From Zobellia alginiliquefaciens (lineage in GTDB: Bacteria > Bacteroidota > Bacteroidia > Flavobacteriales > Flavobacteriaceae), in contig NZ_CP119758.1 of assembly GCF_029323795.1 (NCBI RefSeq), forward strand, positions 2,542,001-2,606,000: 64,000 bases of DNA. Direction: 5' to 3'. Each line of letters opens with the position of its first letter. Positions within the stretch are counted from its first letter, which is position 1. The translations under genes were made by a program, and so were the position numbers. Shown here in pieces: positions 7,263 to 15,359 of the stretch. A model generated the notes under the pieces. It ran no database searches and was not told where the DNA came from. It worked only from the letters and a program-made list of their open reading frames with translations.

Positions 7263-8636
7263 ATGAAAACGAAACTTTACTTCACGGCGATTATGCTTTT
7301 AGGGTTTATGGGAGTAAGTAATGCCCAAGCTCAAAATCAGGAATGTATGACCAACCTATCTATTTATGTTGAACATGCAAAAGTTAAAAATTATGAGGCA
7401 GCATATACACCTTGGAAAATGGTTTACGATAACTGCCCTGATATCAATAGAGCGAACTTTATTTATGGCGAGAAAATATTGGCCGATAAAATAGAAAAAT
7501 CATCTGGTGCTGAAAAGGATGGTTATGTAAGCGATATGTTGGCTCTTTATGATAACAGTGCTAAGTATTTTCCTAAAAAATATTCTCCAGCTGTTGTTGG
7601 TATAGATAAAGCTTTGTTTTTGTACGATAACAAAATGGCTTCTGATGCTGAGCTGTATGATATGTTAGGTTCTGCTTTTGAAAAAGACCGTTCACATTTT
7701 AAGAATCCAAAAGCACTCTACCTTTATTTTTCAAGTTTAGTTGACTTGCATAAAGAGGGAAAGAAAGATTTGCAAGAAGTTTTTGATGTTTATGATAACG
7801 TAAACGATAAAATTGAAGAAGAGAACAAAGCATTAACGGATGTAATTACAAAATTACTTCCAAAGGATTCTACAGGTACTATAACTTCAAAAGAAAAAAG
7901 AAGTTTGAAAATCGCAACTTCTAACTCAACATCTTACGGTAAGATTGCTGGGAGTGTAGATTCTAAGCTTGGTGCTTTGGCAGATTGTGATAACCTTATT
8001 CCTTTATACGAAAAAAGTTTTGAAGAGAAGAAGGGTGATGTTACGTGGGTAAAAAGGGCAGTAGGTAGAATGTTTAACAAGGAATGTACGGATGATCCTT
8101 TATTTCAGAAATTATTTGAAGCACAGTTGGCTTTAGATCCTTCGGCTAGTGCGTATGTTTACGGTGGTACTTTAAAAATGAAGAATGGAGATTCTAAAGG
8201 AGCTCTTGCGGATTTTGATAAAGCAATGACTTTAGAGACCGATCCTTATAAAAAATCAGATATTGCTTACAAAGTAGCAGTTATCAATAAGAGAAAAGGC
8301 AGCAAATCTACTGCTAGAAAATATGCTCAGTTAGCTATCAACTCTAACAAGGCAAATGGTAAAGCGTATTTATTGATTGCTAACCTTTATGCAACAAGTG
8401 CTAATGATTGCGGTAGTACTCCTTTTGAAAAAAGAGCAATCTATTGGAAAGCTGCAGATATGGCCCGTCAAGCTGGCCGTGTAGATCCTTCCGTTAGTAG
8501 TGCTGCAAATCAGTCTGCTGCTAGTTATGCTGCAAAAGCGCCTTCTAAAACAGATATATTCAACTCCGGTATGGCTGGTAAAACAGTTACTTTTAACTGC
8601 TGGGCCGGTGGTAGCGTAAAAGTTCCGAATTTATAG
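7263..8636 (+). CDS. Periplasmic tetratricopeptide-repeat protein
   Basis: A 457-residue secreted protein with signal peptide MKTKLYFTAIMLLGFMGVSNAQA. Alpha-helical repeats run through it; the clearest TPR lies near the C-terminus (GALADFDKAMTLETDPYKKS and the following ARKYAQLAINSNKANGKAYL). A few Cys residues (ECM, NCP, NKEC, NDCG, NCW) may form disulfides. I chose ATG 7263 since the signal peptide starts there; a TTG at 7221 would put 14 polar residues in front. It precedes lptC by 4 bases. The 242-base gap before it shows no clear structure. Exact function unknown. Confidence 0.85.
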   Translation: MKTKLYFTAIMLLGFMGVSNAQAQNQECMTNLSIYVEHAKVKNYEAAYTPWKMVYDNCPDINRANFIYGEKILADKIEKSSGAEKDGYVSDMLALYDNSAKYFPKKYSPAVVGIDKALFLYDNKMASDAELYDMLGSAFEKDRSHFKNPKALYLYFSSLVDLHKEGKKDLQEVFDVYDNVNDKIEEENKALTDVITKLLPKDSTGTITSKEKRSLKIATSNSTSYGKIAGSVDSKLGALADCDNLIPLYEKSFEEKKGDVTWVKRAVGRMFNKECTDDPLFQKLFEAQLALDPSASAYVYGGTLKMKNGDSKGALADFDKAMTLETDPYKKSDIAYKVAVINKRKGSKSTARKYAQLAINSNKANGKAYLLIANLYATSANDCGSTPFEKRAIYWKAADMARQAGRVDPSVSSAANQSAASYAAKAPSKTDIFNSGMAGKTVTFNCWAGGSVKVPNL

Positions 8637-8640
8637 AAAG

Positions 8641-9249
8641 ATGATTTCATCTTACCGATATAATCTTAAAAGTATTGCCATGGTATTTTCCATGGCAATA
8701 CTTTTTTTGTCTTGTCAAGATAACTATGAGAGGTCTGGGCAGGAAAAAGTGCCGTTGATTTACCCCATGGGTATTGCTGAAAATTTTACAGCAACCTATA
8801 CCGAGGCAAGAGAAATGCTTGAAACCGAAGATTCTACCTCAACAAGGGTTATAGCGGTACTTACCAGTCCTTTAAACGAGGATTTTAATAATTTGGAATT
8901 TCCGCATAGAATCTTTCCAGATGGTTTATTGGTTCATTATTTTAATGAAGGAGGTGAAAAGAGTATCATTAAGGCAGATTATGGAATTATTTATTCTGCC
9001 ACAAATGTGATAGATTTACAAGGCAATGTAGTTATTGAGAGCCACGATGGAAAAAAACTGGAGACCCCACAATTATTTTGGGATCAAGATGATAACTGGA
9101 TCTTCACACAAGAGAGGTTCAAGTTTACCAATCCCGAGGATGGTACCATAATGGATGGAGAAGGAATGGATTTCAATAGGGACCTAAGTTTCTTTCATGC
9201 TCAAAAAACGTATGGCCTTATGACTATTAAAGAAGAATCAGATGATTAA
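8641..9249 (+). CDS. lptC: LPS export ABC transporter periplasmic protein LptC
   Basis: A 202-residue LptC-family protein, an inner-membrane-anchored periplasmic bridge that passes lipopolysaccharide from LptBFG to LptA. It starts with a hydrophobic segment ending in a lipobox-like LFLSC. The OstA/LptC jelly-roll signature follows: IIKADYGIIYSATNVIDLQG, NVVIESHDGKKLETPQLFWD and MDGEGMDFNRDLS. It overlaps the next small gene by 8 bases (9242-9249). lptE is also in this window (47685), but in another operon. Confidence 0.88.
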   Translation: MISSYRYNLKSIAMVFSMAILFLSCQDNYERSGQEKVPLIYPMGIAENFTATYTEAREMLETEDSTSTRVIAVLTSPLNEDFNNLEFPHRIFPDGLLVHYFNEGGEKSIIKADYGIIYSATNVIDLQGNVVIESHDGKKLETPQLFWDQDDNWIFTQERFKFTNPEDGTIMDGEGMDFNRDLSFFHAQKTYGLMTIKEESDD

Positions 9250-9445
9250 GATATTAAGATATACAGAGTATTTATATTTGGCAGTAGCCTTTTTTTCCTT
9301 GTATAGAATTTTCACGGATTGGAGTACGGATAGAGAATCAACCTATCTGTTTATTTTCTTTGCTGCGGTTTCTATAGGAATGTTCTTTTTTAGAAGAAAT
9401 TACAGAAAGAAATTTGAACAGCGTAAACAAGATAACCAACAATAG
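9242..9445 (+). CDS. Small two-helix membrane protein
   Basis: A 67-residue protein with two predicted transmembrane helices (LYLAVAFFSLYRIF at ~11-24 and YLFIFFAAVSIGMFFF at ~35-50) and a strongly basic tail (RRNYRKKFEQRKQ). It is conserved in this gene order in Flavobacteria (recalled). It overlaps lptC by 8 bases and is followed 2 bases later by the CNNM gene, so it is certainly co-translated in this operon. Function unknown; it could assist LptC or the CNNM protein. Confidence 0.75.
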   Translation: MIKILRYTEYLYLAVAFFSLYRIFTDWSTDRESTYLFIFFAAVSIGMFFFRRNYRKKFEQRKQDNQQ

Positions 9446-9447
9446 TT

Positions 9448-10737
9448 GTGGAAACCGCCGTTTTAATTATTGTTTTATCCCTGCTGTTCTCAGCTTTTTT
9501 TTCTGGGATGGAGATAGCTTTTATTTCCGCCAATAAAATACATATTGAAATAGAGAAGAAGCAAGAAGGTCTTTTGGCTAAGGTGTTAACGCGCCTTACC
9601 AAAAGACCTTCTAAGTTTATTGCCACTATGCTTATTGGCAATAATATTGCTTTGGTTATTTACGGTCTTTTTATGGGAGACCTTTTAATGTCGTGGTTTC
9701 AGGGTATGGTCCCTACCAATAATGAGTTTCTTAATCTCGTGCTGGGCGACTTTAGTTTGTTGACTCAGACTGTAATATCTACCTTGGTGATTCTTTTTAC
9801 GGCTGAGTTTTTGCCCAAGGTGCTTTTTCAGATTTACTCCAATACCTTGCTCAAATTTTTTGCTGTGCCCGCTTATTTGTTTTACATCCTTTTTTCGGTC
9901 ATATCGGACTTTGTTATTTGGGTGTCGGATGCAATTTTAAAAGCTTTCTTTAAAACGGACGGAGATGATGTGCAATTGGCATTCAGTAAAATAGAGCTAG
10001 GCGATTATATTACGGAACAAATGGAAACCGTAGAAGAGGAAGATGAAGTAGATTCTGAGATTCAGATTTTTCAGAATGCACTAGAATTTGCGGCCGTTAA
10101 GGCACGTGAAGTTATGGTGCCTCGTACGGAAATCATGGCCGTTGAACTTCTGGAAACGCCCAAAAACTTAGCGAAGCTTTTTACGGAAACCGGCTATTCA
10201 AAAATCCTGGTCTATGAAGATACAATCGATAATATTATTGGTTATGTCCATTCGTATGAACTTTTTAAAAAGCCGAAGACTATAAAAAGTATTCTTTTGC
10301 CGGTAGAGTTTGTTCCGGAAACGATGCTGATTCAGGATATTCTTAATGTTTTGATCAAAAAAAGAAAGAGTATTGCCGTCGTTTTAGACGAGTATGGAGG
10401 TACCTCAGGTATTATGACCGTAGAAGATATTGTAGAAGAACTCTTCGGTGAAATTGAAGATGAGCATGATAGTACGGATTTAATTGAGGAGCAACTGGAG
10501 GATAATACCTATAAACTATCCGCTAGATTGGAAGTCAATTATTTAAACGAGGCATATAAGTTAGAGCTTCCTAAAAGTGAAGAGTATGAAACACTTGGCG
10601 GGCTAATAGTGAATGAAACGGGGGAAATTCCTGAACAAGATTCAGAAATACAGGTAGAAAACTTCCTGTTTAAAATAATAGAGGTCTCCAATACCAAAAT
10701 AGATTTAGTGTTCTTACAAATACTTGATAAAGAATAG
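9448..10737 (+). CDS. CNNM/CBS domain transporter-like protein (CorC/HlyC family)
   Basis: A 429-residue integral membrane protein. The order is a DUF21/CNNM domain with four hydrophobic helices (~1-180), two CBS motifs (including VKAREVMVPRTEIMAV and IAVVLDEYGGTSGIMTVEDIVEELFGEI) and a C-terminal CorC/HlyC transporter-associated domain. The family is linked to Mg/Co transport; GldE of gliding bacteria is a relative, but I cannot say this is GldE. Translation begins at GTG 9448, two bases after the preceding stop, with the reading METAVLIIVLSLLFSAFFSG. Confidence 0.88.
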   Translation: METAVLIIVLSLLFSAFFSGMEIAFISANKIHIEIEKKQEGLLAKVLTRLTKRPSKFIATMLIGNNIALVIYGLFMGDLLMSWFQGMVPTNNEFLNLVLGDFSLLTQTVISTLVILFTAEFLPKVLFQIYSNTLLKFFAVPAYLFYILFSVISDFVIWVSDAILKAFFKTDGDDVQLAFSKIELGDYITEQMETVEEEDEVDSEIQIFQNALEFAAVKAREVMVPRTEIMAVELLETPKNLAKLFTETGYSKILVYEDTIDNIIGYVHSYELFKKPKTIKSILLPVEFVPETMLIQDILNVLIKKRKSIAVVLDEYGGTSGIMTVEDIVEELFGEIEDEHDSTDLIEEQLEDNTYKLSARLEVNYLNEAYKLELPKSEEYETLGGLIVNETGEIPEQDSEIQVENFLFKIIEVSNTKIDLVFLQILDKE

Positions 10738-10804
10738 TTTTTCAATTCTTTATAAATTGGAGGAAAAATGGTAATTTCGCAAACTGATTAAAAAAACCTA
10801 ATTA

Positions 10805-12919
10805 ATGGCAATTTTAGAGAATATAAGAAAACGGACCACCGTTCTAATACTAATTATAGGCTTGGCCCTTTTCGCATTTGTGATTTCTGGGGTTTTTACT
10901 AGCGGAGATGTTAACGGCAAAGTAGGCTCTAGTATAGCAGAAATTAATGGAGAAGAAATTTCCATAGATGCTTTTCGTCAAAAAGTAGATATCGCATCTA
11001 GAAATTCTGCTAGCGCATCTACGATGCAAACGGTAAACCAAGTTTACGATCAAGAAGTTCGTAACGCTGTTTTAGGACAGCAATTTGAAGATTTGGGCGT
11101 TGACATTGAGCAAGACCAGATTTTAAACTACATAGGTACTATTCCTTCTTATGCTCAGAGCCCACAGTTTCAAAATGAAAGTGGCGTGTTCGATCAGAAC
11201 AAGTTCAGAAATTTTATCGCAGAACTTAAAATGAATAGCCCGGAACAATACAACCTTTGGTTGCAAGATGAGCAGGCTATTATTCAAAGTGCCAAACAGC
11301 AAACCTATTTTAATTTAATTAAAGCGGGTGTTGGGGCTACATTAAAAGAAGGTGAGCTAGATTACAAACTGGCAAACGATAAAATTGATATCAGGTACGT
11401 ACGTATCCCTTTTTCTTCTATACCTGATAGTAGTATTTCAGTTTCAAAAAGTGAGATTCAGACCTACATCAACAATCATAAAGAAGATTTTAAGCAAGAA
11501 CCTGCTAGAGATATTCAATTTGTATATTTTCAAGAAAAACCTTCTACGGCAGATGAGACTGCTGTAAAAGATGCCATTACTAAGTTGATGGATGATGCGG
11601 TTGAGTATAATTCTCAGACCGATAAAAATGATACCATAGCCGGTTTTAGAACGGCAACGGATATGATGGCGTTCTTAGACCGTAATTCAGACGTTAAGTT
11701 TGATACCATTTACAAGTCTAAAAAGCAATTGCCTGCTAAATTTGCAGATACGTTAATGACGTTGCAAGTAGGAGAGGTATATGGTCCGTATAGAGATGGG
11801 GATTTCTTTAAGGTTTCTAAAATGATGGATAGAAAGCCAAACGGTTCTGTAAAAGCTAGCCATATTCTTATTGCTTATGAAGGAGCACAACGTGCCAATC
11901 CGGAAGTAACCAGAACAAAAGAAGAGGCTGAAGCTGAAGCAAAACGTTTGCTTAGAGAGGCCAAGAAGAAAGATGCTAAGTTCGTAGAATTGGCACGTGA
12001 TAATTCTGACGGTCCTTCTGCACCCAACGGAGGTGATTTGGGCTATTTCCAAGAAGGTAGAATGGTGCCTGCTTTTAACGACTTTGCATTTGATAACAAA
12101 GTGGGTACGGTAGGTATGGTTGAAACCGACTTTGGTTTTCACGTTATCAAAATTGATGACAAGGAAGATATAGTTCAAGTAGCTACTTTAGCCCGTGAGA
12201 TAGAGCCTTCAGAAGAAACTACCAATAAATTGTTTACGGATGCTACCAAGTTTGAAATGGAGTCTATTGAGTCGGATAAGGCTTTTTCGGATTTAGCTAA
12301 AGAAAATGAGTATTTGGTTCGTCCTGTCAACAAAATAAAAGCTACAGATGAAAACCTGCCAGGTCTATCCGCTCAAAGGAGTATAGTACAGTGGGCTTTT
12401 CAGGAAGAGACAAATGTGGGAGACATCAAGCGTTTTGATTTAACTGGTGGTTATGCCGTAGCGCAATTGACGAAAACCTATAAAGAGGGTCTTATGTCCG
12501 TTGAGGATGCTTCTGCACTGGTTCTTCCTAAACTTAGGAAAGAACGTAAGGCAGCGCAGATTATCGCAGCTAATAAAGGAAAATCAATAGATGATTTGGC
12601 CAAGGACAATAGTGTTAGTGCATCTACTGCATCTGCATTAACCGTGAAGTCTCCTACTATTCCAGGAGCTGGTTCTGAACCTGCAGTCGTAGGTACAGCT
12701 TTTGCTATGAAAGAGGGTGCTATTTCGGACCTTATTGAGGGAAATACAGGTGTGTATAAGTTAACGGTAACCAAGAAAACGGAAGCACCTAAATTGGATA
12801 ACTATAGTATGTACGCTACTTCTGTAAAGACTGCCCGTGAAGCAAGGGTAAGTACTGCGGTTTATGACGCATTAAAAGAAGCTGCTGAAATTGAAGATAA
12901 AAGAGCTTCTTTCTATTAA
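10805..12919 (+). CDS. ppiD: PpiD-like periplasmic peptidyl-prolyl isomerase/foldase
   Basis: A 704-residue membrane-anchored foldase. It has an N-terminal transmembrane helix after NIRKRTTVLILIIGLALFAF (residues ~12-30) and a SurA_N-like chaperone region. A canonical parvulin (PpiC) domain sits near residues 350-455 (VKASHILIAYEG, SDGPSAPNGGDLGYFQ, FGFHVIKID), then a long helical C-terminal region. It helps outer-membrane proteins fold at the inner-membrane face. It is the last gene of the coaX-to-ppiD run, followed by a bidirectional terminator. Confidence 0.9.
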   Translation: MAILENIRKRTTVLILIIGLALFAFVISGVFTSGDVNGKVGSSIAEINGEEISIDAFRQKVDIASRNSASASTMQTVNQVYDQEVRNAVLGQQFEDLGVDIEQDQILNYIGTIPSYAQSPQFQNESGVFDQNKFRNFIAELKMNSPEQYNLWLQDEQAIIQSAKQQTYFNLIKAGVGATLKEGELDYKLANDKIDIRYVRIPFSSIPDSSISVSKSEIQTYINNHKEDFKQEPARDIQFVYFQEKPSTADETAVKDAITKLMDDAVEYNSQTDKNDTIAGFRTATDMMAFLDRNSDVKFDTIYKSKKQLPAKFADTLMTLQVGEVYGPYRDGDFFKVSKMMDRKPNGSVKASHILIAYEGAQRANPEVTRTKEEAEAEAKRLLREAKKKDAKFVELARDNSDGPSAPNGGDLGYFQEGRMVPAFNDFAFDNKVGTVGMVETDFGFHVIKIDDKEDIVQVATLAREIEPSEETTNKLFTDATKFEMESIESDKAFSDLAKENEYLVRPVNKIKATDENLPGLSAQRSIVQWAFQEETNVGDIKRFDLTGGYAVAQLTKTYKEGLMSVEDASALVLPKLRKERKAAQIIAANKGKSIDDLAKDNSVSASTASALTVKSPTIPGAGSEPAVVGTAFAMKEGAISDLIEGNTGVYKLTVTKKTEAPKLDNYSMYATSVKTAREARVSTAVYDALKEAAEIEDKRASFY

Positions 12920-12935
12920 GAAGTTGCTTTCAGAA

Positions 12936-12974
12936 TAAAAAAAAGAGTCTTTCATTTGAAAGGCTCTTTTTTTA
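12936..12974. terminator. Bidirectional terminator between ppiD and the GHMP kinase gene
   Basis: An inverted repeat AAAGAGTCTTTC/GAAAGGCTCTTT (one T-G wobble, loop 12954-12957) flanked by A-run on the left and T-run on the right, so it works on both strands for two converging genes. Confidence 0.85.
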
Positions 12975-13886
12975 TAGAACCATTTTTGAATAAGGAATGA
13001 TAGTGTTATAACCTTTTTTGGTAAAATATTCCGGGGTGTCTTTATTTCCTGTAGCTAAAATAAAATCTCCGCCCCAAGCACCTAAGCTTTTTAGGGTTCC
13101 TTTGTAGTCAGGAAAAAGCTGCTGTTTAACGGTCTTGGTTTGCAATATCTGGGCTAGCAGTGCTTCGTGGCGTTCCATTAGACTTTGAAAAGTTTGCAGG
13201 TCTTCGCTGTTTGAGATTTCTTCCGTAAGTCTAGTAATGCTTTCTGTTAATCTTTCGGAATCAAATTCCATCTTTCGGTACTTGGCGATACCTTCACGGC
13301 TATTTTGCTTTTTATCAAGGTGAATAAAAAAGAGATGTTCCGTAAATTTAGGATTGAAATCTACTGGTTTTACCGTTGGAACTTTTTCCCTCACCTGATA
13401 AAATATTGGTGTATTGTTTTGGGCACATGCAATGTCGTACCCACTGCCGGAAAAAGCATTCCATAGAAGTTGAAAAGCATCAACCTCTGCCCATTGGGCT
13501 ATGTTGTTTATAAGTGTGGAGGAAGAGCCTAATCCCCAATCACGGGGAAAATCTAATTTTGTTTCTACTTTAACCCCTTCATCACCTGATAAAAAACTGG
13601 GGTTCAGTTTTTTTGCTTCGCGCAGTAATTTAAAAAGGACATGGTCTACTGCCTCCTCTGCCGGTTGCGCTTTTTCTTGTAAAATTTCGCTTATAGCTAC
13701 AGAGGTTTTGAACCAGATTTCACCTTCATTATCAAAACTTTTCCAACTTAAGTCTTTACTTGAAGTAGATGATATTTTTAAAGTTTGACCGTAGGTTGTG
13801 GGCACGGCAAGACCCAATGCACCATCTAATATGGCATATTCTCCCGTTAGAAGCAGTTTTCCGTTGCTGTAAAACTCTTTTGTCAT
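12972..13886 (-). CDS. GYDIA-type GHMP kinase (mevalonate pathway)
   Basis: A 304-residue GHMP-superfamily kinase. The opening FYSNGKLLLTGEYAILDGA resembles mevalonate/phosphomevalonate kinases. The phosphate-binding glycine loop is WGLGSSSTLI (~115-124). SGSGYDIACAQN (~146-157) is the motif that names the GYDIA family, and AWGGDFILATG lies near the C-terminus. The partner gene is HMG-CoA reductase, overlapped by 4 bases, so it very likely phosphorylates an intermediate of isoprenoid synthesis. Whether that is mevalonate or phosphomevalonate cannot be decided from sequence. Confidence 0.87.
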   Translation of the reverse strand: MTKEFYSNGKLLLTGEYAILDGALGLAVPTTYGQTLKISSTSSKDLSWKSFDNEGEIWFKTSVAISEILQEKAQPAEEAVDHVLFKLLREAKKLNPSFLSGDEGVKVETKLDFPRDWGLGSSSTLINNIAQWAEVDAFQLLWNAFSGSGYDIACAQNNTPIFYQVREKVPTVKPVDFNPKFTEHLFFIHLDKKQNSREGIAKYRKMEFDSERLTESITRLTEEISNSEDLQTFQSLMERHEALLAQILQTKTVKQQLFPDYKGTLKSLGAWGGDFILATGNKDTPEYFTKKGYNTIIPYSKMVL

Positions 13887-15205
13887 TTAATTCTCCTAAG
13901 CTTTTTAAATTCTTCCACTACTGCGCTATGCGTAGCAGAGTGCTTTTTAAAGTGATGGGTCAGGGTTTTCTTTTCGTCATCCGTCGCCTCTAATTGGTTC
14001 AATATATTCAGAAGGTGCATTTTCATATGGCCTTCTTGAATACCGGTGGTTACCAAGGAGCGTACTGCCGCAAAGTTTTGCGCCAATCCGGCAACCGCAA
14101 CCAGTTGCATTAATTCTTTAGCGGAAGGTTTTCCTAAGATTTCCATGGCCAGTTTTACAAGCGGGTGAAGACTAGTTAGTCCGCCTATTGTTCCAAGCGC
14201 CAAGGGGAGCTCTATCCAGAATTTAAAAACACCATTTTCAATAGTAGCATGGGTAAGGCTGGAATACGATCCATCCTTTGCGGCATAGGCATGAATGCCA
14301 GCTTCTACAGCTCTAAAATCGTTCCCTGTGGCCAAAACAACAGCGTCTACACCGTTCATAATGCCCTTATTGTGTGTAACCGCCCTATGGGGTTCTACTT
14401 TAGCTATGTTTACCGCCTGTACCATTTTTTCTGCAAATTCTTTGGAGGCTTCTGTGTTGCCTTCTTTAAGCTCCGTTACGGGACAGCTCACTTCTGCTCG
14501 TACCAGGCAATTGGGCACATAGTTGGACAAAATGCTCATTACAATTTCTATTGCCTTTTCTTCCTCTGTAAAAAGAGAGTACGACTGTGCTTCAACTTTA
14601 AAAGTTTTAGCGAATTGTTCCAAACAAGAATTAATGAAGTTCGCGCCCATGGCATCTAGGGTCTCAAAAGTACAATGCAATTGGTAGTAATTGTCCAGAG
14701 CATTGGTTTTGTCCCGTAATTCAATAGAATTGATGCCACCACCTCGTTTTTCCATGTTTTTGGTAATGGAGGAAGCATCGGAAAGAAGTTTGGGCTTCAC
14801 TTTTTCAAAAAAGGCGGATAGATGGTTTTTATTGCCACGGTACATAAAATGTACTTGCCCAATTTTTTCGGTTCCTAAAATTTCGGTTTTAAAACCTCCT
14901 TTGTCCAACCAAAATTTAGCAGCCTTACTTGCCGCGGCCACAACAGAACTTTCTTCAATGGCCATGGGTATGGCGTAAAGCCTGTCATTGATTAGAAAAT
15001 TGGGGGCAATGCCCAGAGGTAGATAGTAATTGGTAACGGTGTTCTCTATAAATTCATCATGCAGCTGCTGTACATCTTCGGCAATGTTCCAGTATCTTTT
15101 TAAAAGCGCTTTTGCCGCTTTTGGATCGGATGTGTAATTGTTGGTTAGCCAATCTATTTTCTCTTCTTTGGTTAGTTTTGAGTATCCCTCAATGGGCTTG
15201 ATCAT
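13883..15205 (-). CDS. mvaA: Hydroxymethylglutaryl-CoA reductase, class II (degradative type)
   Basis: A 440-residue class II HMG-CoA reductase making mevalonate from HMG-CoA. Visible: ENTVTNYYLPLGIAPNFLIN (~54-73, substrate site, E in the ENVIG-like motif), DAMGANFINSCLE (~190, cofactor region), HNKGIMNGVDAVVLATGNDF (~277-296) and a C-terminal basic helix with the flexible His region (HHFKKHSATHSAV). Class II enzymes are named degradative but serve biosynthesis in many bacteria; pairing with the GYDIA kinase supports biosynthesis here. The gene starts 154 bases from the divergent DPP IV gene. Confidence 0.93.
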   Translation of the reverse strand: MIKPIEGYSKLTKEEKIDWLTNNYTSDPKAAKALLKRYWNIAEDVQQLHDEFIENTVTNYYLPLGIAPNFLINDRLYAIPMAIEESSVVAAASKAAKFWLDKGGFKTEILGTEKIGQVHFMYRGNKNHLSAFFEKVKPKLLSDASSITKNMEKRGGGINSIELRDKTNALDNYYQLHCTFETLDAMGANFINSCLEQFAKTFKVEAQSYSLFTEEEKAIEIVMSILSNYVPNCLVRAEVSCPVTELKEGNTEASKEFAEKMVQAVNIAKVEPHRAVTHNKGIMNGVDAVVLATGNDFRAVEAGIHAYAAKDGSYSSLTHATIENGVFKFWIELPLALGTIGGLTSLHPLVKLAMEILGKPSAKELMQLVAVAGLAQNFAAVRSLVTTGIQEGHMKMHLLNILNQLEATDDEKKTLTHHFKKHSATHSAVVEEFKKLRRIK

Positions 15206-15359
15206 AGCGTTTAATTTCGGTCGGTAAAGATAATGATAAAGGTTTAGACCTAAGATTGCGATAAACCTCCATAAAACAAGGGATTTTTATGATTTAAAGT
15301 TTATTTTTTTGTAAAATTATCACTAAACTTGGGCGTTTTAATCTTTTTTATAACATTCT

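Noticed and set aside
14249-14659. Long plus-strand frame (136 codons) inside mvaA
   Set aside because: Antisense to conserved HMG-CoA reductase domain sequence. It has no start context and a Phe/Cys-rich random-like composition, so it is a shadow.
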